This document shows, piece after piece, positions 33,220 through 44,645 of a stretch of DNA of 64,000 bases. The stretch's first letter is position 1. Each line of letters starts with the position of its first letter. The DNA comes from Bettongia penicillata ogilbyi. Its lineage: Eukaryota; Chordata; Mammalia; Diprotodontia; Potoroidae. The stretch spans positions 3,204,704 to 3,268,703 of the forward strand of contig JAJHZJ010000336.1 in assembly GCA_023548195.1 (NCBI GenBank), read 5' to 3'. A program made the translations under genes and the position numbers. The notes under the pieces were generated by a model. It searched no databases and was not told the origin of the DNA. It saw nothing but the letters and a program-made list of their open reading frames with translations.

Positions 33220-34318
33220 ATGCCCAGAAAAAGGAAGCAAAATAAGACCACAGAGAGCTACTTTGATGGGGTGTAGATGTTCCCGCCTTTCAATTCTGAT
33301 GACAAGGAACTATTCTTACCATCAGGGAAAGACGTGGAGGTCGGGGCCTCTGTATCCCAGACATCTGAGGTGAATGTCCGGTGGGCTCAGGCCATGGAAG
33401 AGCTCAAAAAGGATTTTGAAAAGCAAGTTAGACAGGTGGAGGAAAAACTGGGAAGAGAAATGAGAGAGATGCAAGAAAAGCATGAAAAACAGGTCAACAC
33501 CTTGGTAAAAGAGACCCAAAAAAATGCTGAAGAAAATAACACCTTGAAAAATAGGCTCACTCAATTGGCAAAAGAGGTTCAAAAAGCCAATGAGGAGAAG
33601 AATGCTTTCAAAAGCAGAATTAGCCAAAAGGAAAAAGAGGTTCAAAAGCTCACTGAAGAAAATAGTTCTCTCAAAATTAGAATGAAAGAGATGGAGTCTG
33701 ATGACTTTCTGAGAAACCAAGAAATCACAAAACAAAACCAAAAGAATGAAAAAATGGAAGAGCATGTGAAATATCTCATTGGAAAAACAACTGACCTGGA
33801 AAATAGATCCAGGAAAGACAATTTAAAAATCATGGGACTACCTGAAAGTCATGATCAAAAAAAGAGCCTAGACATCATCTTCCATGAAATTATCGAGGAA
33901 AACTGCCCTGACATTCTACAACCAGAGGGCAAAAGTATTGAAAGAATCCATCAATCACCACCTCAAAGAGATCCCAAAAGAGAAACTTCTAGGAACATTG
34001 TGGCCAAATTCCAGAATTCCAGGTCAAGGAGAAAATATTGCAAAAGCAGCTAGAAAGAAACAATTCCAGTATTGTGGAAATACAATCAGGATAACTCAAG
34101 ATCTAGCAGCTTCTACATTAAGGGATTGAAGGGCGTGGAATAGGATATTCCAGAAGTCAAAGGAACTAGGACTAAAACCAAGAATCACCTACCAAGCAAA
34201 ACTGAGTACAATACTTCAGGGGAAATTATGGTCTTTCAATGAAACAGAAGACTTTCAAGCATTCTTGATGAAAAGACCAGAGCTGAAAAGAAAATTTGAC
34301 TTTCAAACACAAGAATGA
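33220..34318 (+). pseudogene. HAL1-like ORF1 (copy C), broken
   Basis: ATG at 33220 starts MPRKRKQNKTTESYFDGV, followed by an in-frame TAG at 33274-33276. The frame then stays open from 33277 (MFPPFNSDDKELFL) to 34053 through the coiled coil and RRM (NLKIMGLPESHDQKK). A frameshift near 34015-34045 (extra base in GCAAAAGCAGC) puts the C-terminal domain in another frame, and a second stop (TGA, LRD-stop) lies near 34127. The N-terminal PIP-like NKTTESYF is retained. Confidence 0.92.
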
Positions 34319-35999
34319 GAAGAAGCATGAAAAAGTAAACAGCAAAGAGAAGTCATAAGGGACTTACCAAAGGTGAACTGTTTACATTCCTACATGGAAA
34401 GACAATATTTGTAACTCTTAAAACTTATCAGTATCTGGGTAGTTGGTGGGACCACACACACACATACACACACACACATGTACACACATGCATGCACACA
34501 CACATACACACATGCGCGCACATACAGAGACAGAGAGCACAGAGTGAATTGAATAGGATGGGACCATATCTTAAAAGAAATTAAGGTAAATGGTGAGAGA
34601 GAAATGCAGTGGGAGGAAAGAGGGTGAAATGGAATGAGGTAAATTATATCTCATTCAAGAGGCAAGCAGGAGACTTTTTAGTGGAGAAAGAAAGAGGAGA
34701 GCTGAGAAAAAAACAAGAAGCTTACCCTCATCACATTTGACTAAAGGAAGGAATAAAATGCACACTCATTTTGGTATGAAAACCTATCTTACAATACAGG
34801 AAAGTGGGGGAGAAGGAGATAAGCAAGGGGGGGGGATGATGGAAGGGAGGGCAATGGGAGGAGGGAGCAATTTGAAGTCAACACTCTTGGGGAGGGACAG
34901 GATCAAAAGACAGATTAGAAACAATGGGGGGCAGGATAGGATGGAGAGAAATACAGTTAGTCTTACACAGCACGACTATTATCGAAGTCATTTCCAAAAC
35001 TACACAGATAGGGCCTATATTGAATTGCCTGCCTTCCCAAAGGGAATGGGTGAGGAGGGAGGGATGGGGAGAATTTGGAACTCAAATTTTAGGAACAACT
35101 GTTTAGTATTGTTCTTGCTACTAGGAAATAAGAAGTACAGTCAATGGGGAATAGAAAGTCATCTGGCCCTACAGGACAAAAGAGAAGATGGGGATAAGAG
35201 AAGGGAGGGATGATAGAAGAGAGGGCAGATTGGGGATAGGGAAAATTAGAATGCTCGGTATATTGGGGTGGGGGGAGGGGATAAAAGGGGAGAAAATTTG
35301 AAACCCAAAATTTTGTGAAAATGAATGTAAAAAGTTAAATAAATAAATTTTTATTAAAAAAAAGGACACTAAAAAAAAAGGAAATCTCTTCTGCCCTACA
35401 GAAAAACAGAGGGGAGGGGGATGAAAGAAGGGTGGGGGTGATAGAAGGAAGGACAGACTGGAGGGAAGGGGAAGATGAAGTGCATAGTATCCTGGGGTGG
35501 GGGGCAGGAGAGACGGGGAGAAAATTTGGAATTCAAATTCTTGCGGAAATCAATGCTAAAAACTGAAAAATAAACTATAAAAAGAAAAGAAAATGTCATC
35601 TAGGTAAAGCATGTGGACTATCCAATGACAATTGTACTAATAGTATTGAAACTGTAGCAAATTTGTCCAAGAAGCCTAAAGCTCCTTACCAAATTCCATC
35701 TCAATTTTCCAGACCCACTCAAAAGATATATATAGAATATATATTATGACATAAAACCATCAAATTCTGCACCTCAGTCAGCTATACACACTATGATGAC
35801 TGAGAGGAAAAGCAAAGATTTTAATAATAACTAAGAGGTTATAATAATAACCAACTATTATGTATGCAAACACACATAAACTTGGATTACTACAATCCAT
35901 CAGGAAAAAAACCCCAGAATCTTTTCACATAGCCCAAATAATAATGAAGAACTGCAGGTGATTAATGGACCACATTATCTTCAAAGCACTTTCATAGCC

Positions 36000-36205
36000 A
36001 ATATTTTATCTGATCCTCAGAATAGCTCTGTTAAGTAGTCAGAATATTTTTATCCTATTTTATAGATAAGGAAACTGAGTCAGCAAGAGACAAAATGAAT
36101 TATCTGAAGTTACATGTCATGTTAATGACTGAACTAGGACAAGAACCCAGAATTTCTGACTCTTACTCTCTTCTTAACGACAACAGCAATAACAGCTGGT
36201 ATTTG
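36000..36205 (-). mobile_element. MIR-type SINE, interrupted by L1
   Basis: TTTATCTGATCCTCAGAATAGC, TTTATAGATAAGGAAACTGAGTC and ATGACTGAACTAGGACAAGAACCCAG give the reversed MIR order. Confidence 0.75.
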
Positions 36206-36219
36206 GAAAGCAATTTAAG

Positions 36220-36868
36220 CCCTTTGACCCTGCAATACTACATCGAGGGCTGTATCCCAAGGAGATCATACAAACGGGAAAAGAACCCACATGTACAAAA
36301 ATATTTATAGCAGCTCTTTTTGTGGTGGACAAGAACTAGAAATTGAGGAGATGCCCATCAAGTGGGGAATGGCTGTACAAGAAATGATGAGCAGGCTGAT
36401 TTCAGAAAAACTTGGAAAGATTTATATGAACTGATGCTGGATGAGGGAAGCAGAACCAGGAGAACATTGTACATGTTACAGCCACATAGTACAATGACTA
36501 ACTTTGATAGACTTGGCTCTTCTCAGCAATGCAAGGTTTTATAAGACAACTCTAAAAGGCTTACGATGGAAAATGCTATCCACATTCAGAGAAAGAATTA
36601 CAGAGTCTGAATGTGGATGGAAGCATACTATTTGCTCTCTCTCTTTCTTTTTTTTTTGTTTCTTCTTTCTCATGGTTCATTTCATTGGTTGTAATTCTTG
36701 TTTGCAATATGACTAATGTGAAAATATGTTTAATGTGAATATATATGTAGAGCCTATATCAGATTACATACCATCTTGGGGAGGAGGGAATGGAAGGAGG
36801 AGGAGAAAATTTGGAACTCAAGAGCTTGTGAAACTGAATGTATAAATTAAAATTAATTTTTAAAAAAA
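36220..36868 (+). mobile_element. 5'-truncated LINE-1 with 14-bp target-site duplication
   Basis: Flanked by GAAAGCAATTTAAG at 36206-36219 and 36869-36882. ORF2 C-terminal DNA (TTTGACCCTGCAATACTAC, ATATTTATAGCAGCTCTTTTTGTGG), a deletion of the segment encoding the YYCAI block (GGCTGTACAAGAAATGATG), then the 3'UTR and A-rich tail. Confidence 0.95.
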
Positions 36869-36884
36869 GAAAGCAATTTAAGGT

Positions 36885-37125
36885 TTTTAAAACCCTTTTT
36901 CAGTCATGTCTAACTCTTCATGAGCCCATATAGGGATTTTTTTGGCAAAGATACTGGAGTGCTATTTCCTTTTCCAGTTCATTTTACAGATGAGAAAACT
37001 GAGGCATGCAAGATTAAGTGACTTGCCCCCAGGGTCACAAAGCTAGTAAATGTTGGAGGCCACAGCTGAACTCAGGAAGATGGATCTTTCAGGCCTGGCA
37101 CTCTATTCACTGCATTACCTAGATG
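36885..37125 (-). mobile_element. CORE-SINE (MAR1/WSINE-like)
   Basis: Reversed tail TTTTTGGCAAAGATACTGGAGTG, CATTTTACAGATGAGAAAACTGAGGCA, GACTTGCCCCCAGGGTCACA and a head ending GGCACTCTATTCACTGCATTACC. Confidence 0.88.
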
Positions 37126-37129
37126 ATCC

Positions 37130-38380
37130 AAAGATATCAGGCCATTGGTAACTGACTTATAGGGCTTTAACTTGACAGTAAGAGTAGCTTAGCTGCAAGG
37201 TGAATATTTGAACTCAAGAAATTTAAATGTTAGAGTATAGAGTTACTACTGCTGAGTCTGGTACTAAATCTATACTCAACCAGAGTTGGGAAAAGGAAAG
37301 GAGATGCGGGCTTGGAGAACTTCCTATCAGTAACTAGTGAAACCAACTTCATAGCCTCTGAGACAACATACAGAACAAAAGATAGCTATCCAAAAGGAGG
37401 AAGATAAGGTTTTTAAAAGTCTCAAAATGGCTGAAAAAAGAGAGGGGGACAAAAAGGTGCTCAAAAATCTGAGGACTACCAACGTCCTGCCAAAACTGGG
37501 ATATAGGAAAGCCTGGAGCACTCTCTTCTTCCTTATGACATAAAGATCTCTAATTTAAAAAAAAAAAAAAATTCTTTACCAAGATTTCAGGGTGTAAATG
37601 TACCAAAACAAAATTTTCTCTCAGACAGAACAGTGGATTCCTCAAAGGAAGTAAAATCCAAGCTGAATGTGGGCATAACTTCAAGGAGCATATCCATTTC
37701 TTGTTTATATTTTGAAGTCCTCTCAGCTATACCATGAATATTATTTTGGTTGTGCCTTGGCTATTGGAATCTTTATTCTGTTCACATAACAAGGAGACAT
37801 GATCTTGGGAATTGTAAATAACTCCAGCATCAAAGACAAAACTGGCATCCAATAGCAGGTACTTTCCTCAGTGGTTTAGAAGAAACTAGGATGAGTTACA
37901 AAAAGACAAACCCAACAGATACATGGAAAATCCATATTCCCAATATCATCCTTCCTCAGTCTAGTTTCCCTGTTCTCTATTAAATCATGTAACCCCAACC
38001 TAGTTTTAAAGCCTGCTCAAAATTTACCTGCCTCAAAACTTGATTAACCCCAGCAATGATTTACAACAGGGATCTTCACAACTTTTTTTGAAGAGGAGTT
38101 TGTTTTTAGTTCCTTTACAGCTGGGGTCACTGAGTCTGGGGTATAGATAGTACAGTCTCTAAATACGGAAGGCAGAGTAGTTACTGAATCCAAAAGAAGA
38201 AGGCAGTGAGGTGAGAAATTATTTCCATACCCTCATTCCCCAAAGCTCAATGCTTGAAATACTAACTAGTCATGGGGTAAGAGGGTATAACAGGGGTTAA
38301 ATGATCTTGCTTTCTCTGCTTAAAGTCCTAAAATGGCAATAGCCAGGGCATAGAGCATAGGAATGAGAGGAGGCTAAAAA
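37130..38380. other. intronic sequence without recognised feature
   Basis: No exon or confident repeat. A 16-base poly(A) run at about 37556-37571 is the only low-complexity feature. Confidence 0.35.
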
Positions 38381-38387
38381 AAATATC

Positions 38388-38510
38388 AATCAATGAACAT
38401 TTATTAAGTGCCTACCTACTATGTGCCAGGCAAATAGTAAAAATACAAAGACAAAATGGAACAGTGCCTTATCCTCAAGCAGCTTACATTTTTTCAGGAA
38501 AATTAATTGG
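38388..38510 (-). mobile_element. L2 LINE 3' end
   Basis: CAATGAACATTTATTAAGTGCCTACCTACTATGTGCCAGGC and AAGCAGCTTACATTTTTTCAGG are the reversed L2 terminus. Confidence 0.8.
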
Positions 38511-38571
38511 GTTAGGGTTCTCAAACATGATCAACTGTTGAAATCCCTGGTCTTACAGTACCTATGTCTAA

Positions 38572-38770
38572 GAGACAGCATGGTGTAGCAAGGACACTGC
38601 ATTTGGATGTCAGGAAGACCTAGATCCAAACTCCACCTCAGAGACTTCTTTAGCTGTCACTTAACCTCTCTGTGCCTTAGTGTCCTGATCCATAAAACAA
38701 GGGGCTTTGACTCTCTCAATATGGCCTCTTTCTGTTCTAAACTTAACTCCTAGGAACTAACACAACTTCT
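38572..38770 (+). mobile_element. MIR-type SINE
   Basis: AGACAGCATGGTGTAGCAAGG, GGATGTCAGGAAGACCTAGATCC, CTGTCACTTAACCTCTCTGTGCC and ATCCATAAAACAAGGGG follow MIR order. Confidence 0.75.
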
Positions 38771-38804
38771 ATTCCTTTCCTATGTACCTATCACCTATTT
38801 CCAA

Positions 38805-39497
38805 ATATATGTTTAGCACCCTATTTCTCTGATACATCCCCAGCACCTAACAAGTTTCTGAACATAGTACATGCTCAATAAATAGTGATTACTGGTTTGA
38901 TACAACAGAACTCATGCCCTATAATTGGTTTCCCTGTCTCAAATCTCTCCTCACTTTCAGTTCGGCCTTATATTGCTTCCAGAGTATTTTTCCTTAGGGA
39001 CAGATTTGTCCCTGCTGTTCGATAAATTGTAGTTGCACCCTATGATTCTAGGATCAACTACAAACTCATTCATTTAGCTTTTAAAGCCCTTCACAAACTG
39101 GGCCCAGTCTAGTTCTCCCTCTTTCTACAAGTCAGCCAAAGTGGCCTTTTAGCTGTTCCTCACACATACTTTATCTCCCATCTCCATATCTTTGCACTAG
39201 CCATCCCAATGCCTGAAAATGCACTCCCTCCTAATGGCCATCTCACACAATCTCTCTCTTCCTTTAAGAATGGTTTGTTCAATCACCATCTTCTACATTA
39301 ACCTTTTCCTGATTCCTATAATTGCCACTCAGACTACTTTGCATTTAACTACTTTGTATTTATTCTTATTTTTATTCCACATATACTTTTATATACATTT
39401 GCCTTCCCATAGAATCATTCATTGAATTTGTATCATCAGATCCTAGCACACAGCCTAGTACAAAACCAGTACTTAATAAATACTTGATTGATTGATG
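38805..39497 (+). mobile_element. L2 LINE 3' ends (two adjacent pieces)
   Basis: A first L2 terminus at 38835-38890 (CCCAGCACCTAACAAGTTTCTG...CAATAAATAGTG). A longer piece follows: CATTTAGCTTTTAAAGCCCTTCACAAACTGG (39075), GGCCTTTTAGCTGTTCCTCAC, AACTACTTTGTATTTATTC, and ending ACTTAATAAATACTTGATTGATTG. Confidence 0.85.
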
Positions 39498-39504
39498 TAT
39501 CTGA

Positions 39505-39990
39505 AGATTCAAAAAATTTACAGCAGCATTTTTTGTGGTAGCAAAAAACTGCAAAGAAAGTAGATGTCCATCAGTTGGGGAAATGGCTAAGCAAATTATG
39601 GTACCTGAATTACATTGTAAGAAATTATAAAAGTGAAGAATTCCAAGAAGCATGAGAAGACATTACCTGATAAAAACTGAAGTAAGGAGAACCAGAAAAA
39701 CAATATAAACAATGACTATACCAATGTAATTGGAAAGAACTAAAAACTGAAACTGAATACTGTCTAATTATAATTTTCCCAAGTTTGGCCTCAAAGAAGA
39801 AATATGACAACACACCTCCCTCCCTCTGTGTCTTTGTAAAGGTGGGGGGTTATGGATATAGAATACTACATAAACTTGGTTGAGGTGTAGTTAATTTTGC
39901 TGAACTGCTTTTTTATTTTTCATTTATTTTCTTAGTTAAAATGAATGGCTCACTAGATAGGGATCTATTGGGAAATAAGGGGATATAAAA
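39505..39990 (+). mobile_element. old LINE-1 3' end
   Basis: TTTACAGCAGCATTTTTTGTGGTAGC, GATGTCCATCAGTTGGGGAAATGG (ORF2 C-terminus), then an old-lineage 3'UTR with GGTGGGGGGTTATGGATATAGAATAC. Confidence 0.75.
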
Positions 39991-39999
39991 TGATATTAA

Positions 40000-41040
40000 C
40001 AATTTTTTAAATGCAGCAACATAAAAAATAATTCTGCTATGTGACTATTCTGTTGAGCATAACCTCATGGAAATGACACAGGCAGAAATACTAATTTAGC
40101 ATACAAGAGACATACACAGAATGGCAGGAGAGAAGAGTAGTTTGAACAATGAAGACAGCCTTCTCTGGCCCATGGACAGAAAAGGAATCCCCCTCAACAT
40201 TTCCAAATGAGGTCTATTGTCCAAGTGGCAGGTTCGGCTTCAGGAAGGGGTCTGAAGGACCAATCTTCCCTGCCCTTAAGCCAAAGGAACCCCTCTCTAC
40301 CTAGGTGGTCTAGGTCTCTTGCATTTAAGCAGGGGAGGTCTACTATTTCACACAAACAACTTCCCTGAAACTAAATACCCTCTGGAAAAAAAAGCCCAGT
40401 GACCACTGCTTCAGGGAGGCCTACCTCCCAAAACGGTAGCAGAGAAATTTTCTTTGCTCTGTGAAACTCAAGGAAGGCTCTTCTCATTGGCTCTAGAAGG
40501 AATTCTTCTTCCCCTATCAAAGGACTGAACAGTGGTATGGCCTCCCTGGCTAAGCAAGAATAAGTTCCCTAACTAGGTGTGCCAGAGGAAAAGCAGAGGG
40601 GTTTGGAGAAATCCTCAGAGATAAAAGGTATGTTAAGAAGTTTGAGCAATTCATATGCTTTTTGAGAAAACACTTGACATTTCCCTTCTCCAGGCAGTCA
40701 AGACCACAATAAATATCAGATGAGAAAGTGAATCTATCCCCAGTGCTTAAGTAAATCATCTACCTGGATCAGACTCAGGTTGACAGCAAAACCAAAGGAG
40801 AAAAGAGACCTTCACCCATTCCAATAAATAAGCTCTTTCCAGAATAAATCCAGAATAAAGCGAGTCTCTGGGCAGAGAGAGGAAGAGCTGGATGAAGTTT
40901 TCAACCACAAAGAGACTGCTGTCCTTTTGTCCACTTTATTTTTCAAACGAAGGCTGGTTTGTAAAGCAGACCTTCTCCCTTTTCTCAGAGAGAGAAGAAG
41001 TTGACTTAGGTTTCCCCTTGAGAGCCTGACTCTCACCCTT
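40000..41040. other. intronic sequence without recognised feature
   Basis: No repeat family or exon recognised; comparatively GC-rich and repeat-free for this window. Confidence 0.35.
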
Positions 41041-41041
41041 C

Positions 41042-41745
41042 AAGCAACAAGCATTTATTAAACACCAACTATGTTCTAGGCACTCTGCAAACAACTATGT
41101 AAAAACAAGATATATATCAGATAAGCCGACGATAATTGAAACAGGAAAGACACCAGTGTTAAGAAGGATCAAGAAAGGCTCCTTATAGGAGACAAAATGA
41201 TAGCTAAAGCATGAAGAGACCCAGTGAGGATAGAAGGCAGGTATGAATAGAAAAAGAACTGAAGACATAGTAGCCAGTCAGTGAAAATGTGGAGTCCAGA
41301 AAATTAAATGCAGAGGAGGCCAGTGAACTGGTTAACAGAGTACCAGGGTAGAAGAAGGGAGAGGTCAAGGTGTGAGAAGGCTGCACAGGGAGGAAGGAGC
41401 CAGGTTATAAAGGGCTCTGACTGACAAAGAATTTAATATTTGATCGTTGAAGTAATGGGAAGCTACTGAAATTTTTTAAATGGAAGAAAGATCATGATCA
41501 GACCTGCATTTTAGTACAATCAATTTGAGAGCTGCATAGAGGATGGACTGGAGTGGAAAGATACTTGAGACAGGGAGACCAAGCTAGAAGACAACAGTCC
41601 AGATGTGAAGTGATGAGGGCTTGAACCAGGGTGGTGGCAGTGTCAGACGAGGCAAGATTTTATGAAAGGTAGAAACGACAGGACCTGGTAACAGACTGGA
41701 TATAGGAGGTGAGAGAGAGTGAAGAGTCAAGGATGACTTAATATA
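41042..41745 (-). mobile_element. L2 LINE 3' portion
   Basis: AACAAGCATTTATTAAACACCAACTATGTTCTAGGCACTC starts the reversed 3' end. Then GCATGAAGAGACCCAGTGAGG, GGTTATAAAGGGCTCTGACTG, GATCATGATCAGACCTGCATTTTAG, GAGGATGGACTGGAGTGG and TGAACCAGGGTGGTGGCAGTGTCAG. Confidence 0.85.
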
Positions 41746-41749
41746 AGTG

Positions 41750-43720
41750 GTTTCCACTGTAATACTTTCATGTTTTGTTTTATGCACTTAAAAATAATAT
41801 TCTAAGAAGAGGTTCATAGGCTTCACTATACTGCCAAAGAAGTCCCTGACATTAAAAAAAGATAAGAACTCCTGCTCTAAAGTTTCTGATGAACTGGAAC
41901 CCCAGCAGTTTCTACCTATGACTATAGTCCTATTCATCCTAAAAGTTCTCAAAGGGTCTCCCTGACCCATCTGCTCCTCTGGTGCCCATCAATCCAGCCA
42001 CAGCTGCTTCATCACAGAGGGGAAGACCAGAGTATTACAGGTCCCAGCAAGTATTTTAGCAGATTCCACTCAGATGTCTCTCAAGCATGGCAGGTTCCCA
42101 CATATCACAACTCAAGGGGGAAGAATGGTTAATAATATTTCTCTTAGTTGAAGTTAAGTTGAAGATGGCCTTAGGGCTCCTGGCAAATCATCAATGTCTC
42201 CCCATTGGCTTTTCCCAGCTGGAGCCTGCCCCATCTACTCACAAAACCACCTGATCAAACAAGTGCTCTCTTGTAGCATTTCCTCCAGTGAATGGGAGCT
42301 GTGAAATAACTTCTAGGACTATCTCAGAGAAGTTGCCTGTGGGAGAATGTTGTGGAAAGGGAGGAAAAACAAAAGATCCTATATCCTCTGGAGTTCTAGG
42401 CATCTGCATACACTTGCTATGTAGGTAGGTAGAACCAAGAAATTCTTCCTTGTTTCTAAGTGGTAGGGATTATTAATTCCTCCAGACATACAATAAGAGC
42501 TTTATATATGCTTTGTTTGCTAGTTGACATAAAAGGATTCAAACAAAAAGGGAAGTCTAGTGTAAGAGGAAAACACCACTATTGAAGAGTTGAGACACCT
42601 GGACTCTAGTCAGTCCACCTCTCTGGGTTCCATTTTCCTCAGTGTAAAATGAAGGTTTTCTGTACTAGACGATTTCTGAAGTCACTTCCTGCCCTAAAGT
42701 TCCATGACTCAACTGTCACATCTCTACCAACCTTCTGACAAATTACACACTTCGCCAGAGAATATCTGAGCACCTTCCCCCTTTCTTCCTTGAAGGATCT
42801 TGTCAGAACCAGGAAAGTCACAATTCCAGTTAAGATCTCCTAGTTTTCAAGTCTGAAGTCAGAACACACAGTCTCTGAGTCTTAGCTTTGTGTGCAGTTC
42901 CCCACTGAAACAAGTTTTAAATGGAACCTCATTTTAAATAGGCTATCCTATACAAAAGTTTGGAAAATTGGGGAAGAAAGTATTTCTTCTCTTAAAAAGC
43001 CCTCAGGAAAAAGGAGAAGTCTTGTAGGATATACTATTACACTTCTTACACTTACAAAGATACCATTTACTTTGGTAATAAAGAACTGTTTAGTAAATGT
43101 CTGAGGACAGCCCTTACAGGTCCAATTAGCATCACGATGTAATGCCTGAAAGCTGCAGGACTTTACAAGTCAAAGCACAGGCCTAGATGGGGGTCAGTTC
43201 TCTTTTGGTCATTCAAGGCTGCCTCTTCTAAAATGAGTTCTCTCATGTTAACCAGGGAACTCTGGAACCCTAACTGAGGATGTGATAGGCAGGCCAAACT
43301 CACAGAATTTCTAAGTCACACAGGATATGACGTTCTTTTAATTGGAAATAAATCTGTCAACAGGAAGGCCCAGGGCTAGTTGCACTGAACAACCTTTGGA
43401 GGTTCTTATTAAAAAATATAAATTAAAGTCTAACATATTCATTTCATTGTCTACATCTGTTAGCTATTTTGACTCCATTATTAATACTATATAATATAGG
43501 GTCCAAATTCAGTGAGGATTAATTCCCATTCTGCTGACACCATAATGGAATAAGGGCCTAGGGATCATCTGGAATGCCTAGTTACAAACTTCTGTTCTCT
43601 AACACATGGTCAGTATAATGATAAGTCCTCAACTAGAGGAAACCCATGACTAAACAACACAATTAGAAGTTCAAAACTGGTTATACATAGAAGGTTCAGA
43701 CTAAATTGGACAAATAATAG
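41750..43720. other. intronic sequence, mostly unassigned
   Basis: Only one confident repeat, a MIR at 42560-42720. The rest shows no exon or known repeat. Confidence 0.35.
42560..42720 (+). mobile_element. MIR-type SINE
   Basis: GAGACACCTGGACTCTAGTC, CACCTCTCTGGGTTCCATTTTCCTCAGTGTAAAATGAAGG and GATTTCTGAAGTCACTTCCTGCC. Confidence 0.7.
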
Positions 43721-43724
43721 TGAC

Positions 43725-44645
43725 ATGTCCCTTGTCTCAAAGTCCCTTCCCCACTCCATGCCATCCCCCACAAAGCAACCAAATTGATTTTCCTTAAGCG
43801 TACATCTAACAACAGCATTCTCCTGCTCAATAACCTCCACTGGCTTCCCACTGCCTTCAAAATAAAACATAAATTCCTCTAGTTTAGCTTTTAAAACCCT
43901 TCACAACTGACCCAATCTATTCTTAAAATTTCCTTCAGTCCAGCCTAGACTTCTCTCTGTTCTCCTCTGGACCTTTTCAGGCTCTCCATAATGCCTGGAA
44001 TGCATTCCCTCTTCAATAAGGCCTCACAGAATCATTCCTCATTTAAAACCTAATTCAGGCACCACCATCTACATAAATCCTTTCTTGATGACACCAACTG
44101 ATAGAACTCTCCTTTGCTATATTGTGTTTATTTTTTATTTATTCTGTAACCTTTTCTACATATGCTAAGATTTATCTCTCTCTGAATGTGTGTATACATG
44201 TGTGTATATATGTGTGTTTATACATGCATGTATGTATATACATACACACATAAATAACAACAAATAGATGCATATGTGGTCTCTCTTGATAAAATGTAAG
44301 CTCCTGGAAGAGGCAAAAAAAAAAGAACAACGTAAAAAGTGCACAGCACGGAAGCAAAAATGGACAGCTCTGAACACAATGCATAGTATTTATTATATAT
44401 ACTTTCTTGAAATGGAAATTTATTGTTGCATATTTTGAATCCTCTCTTACGTTCTGCTGTGCCCATGATAATGCTTTTTTCTTTTCTGATTTTGCATTTA
44501 AGTTTTAGTATTTAAGTTTGATTCTTTTTCTTATGGTGTATTTAAGTCTAAAATAAATTTTAAAAAATTTTTTTAAAAGAATGTAAGCTCCTTGAAAACA
44601 GGCAACTTCTTCATTTTTTGTATTCTGTCATCCTCAATTCTCCCA
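43725..44645 (+). mobile_element. L2 LINE 3' portion with an inserted A-rich element
   Basis: L2 blocks CCTCCACTGGCTTCCCACTGCC, TTAGCTTTTAAAACCCTTCACAACTG, GCATTCCCTCTTCAATAAGGCC, then a TG/TA microsatellite (44186-44275). AATGTAAGCTCCT occurs at 44293-44305 and again at 44580-44592, flanking an insertion (about 44316-44578) that ends in AAATAAATTTTAAAAAATTTT. The insertion resembles the 3' end of some LINE and is not assigned. Confidence 0.7.

Larger units (their letters stand above)
32463..35380 (+). mobile_element. full-length HAL1-like element (copy C), nested in copy E
   Basis: Flanked by the 12-bp duplication GAAATCTCTTCT at 32451-32462 and 35381-35392. It starts GGGAGTGGAGCCAAGATGGTGG. 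5'UTR with two tandem units (32930 and 33002), ORF1 33220-34318, CA microsatellite (34455-34515), a purine-rich 3' region, and a tail with two A-runs separated by GGACACT. No ORF2. Antisense to SUFU. Confidence 0.93.
30130..35592 (+). mobile_element. older HAL1-like element (copy E), split by copy C
   Basis: 5'UTR from about 30130, with GACAAAGGACTCAAAAGTCAAGTAACTGGCC just before the ORF1 start (30534). Then an ORF1 relic, a 3' region with a TG/TA microsatellite (31790-31880) and purine-rich sequence to 32450. Copy C then interrupts it, and the end follows (35393-35592: CTACAGAAAAACAGAGGGGAGG...AAACTGAAAAATAAACTAT). Its 3' region is of the same subtype as the truncated copy at 45998-47025. 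No ORF2 lies between ORF1 and the tail. Confidence 0.85.

Noticed and set aside
44165..44466. Minus-strand frames of about 70-80 codons
   Set aside because: They run through a TG/TA microsatellite and an inserted A-rich element; no homologous motif.
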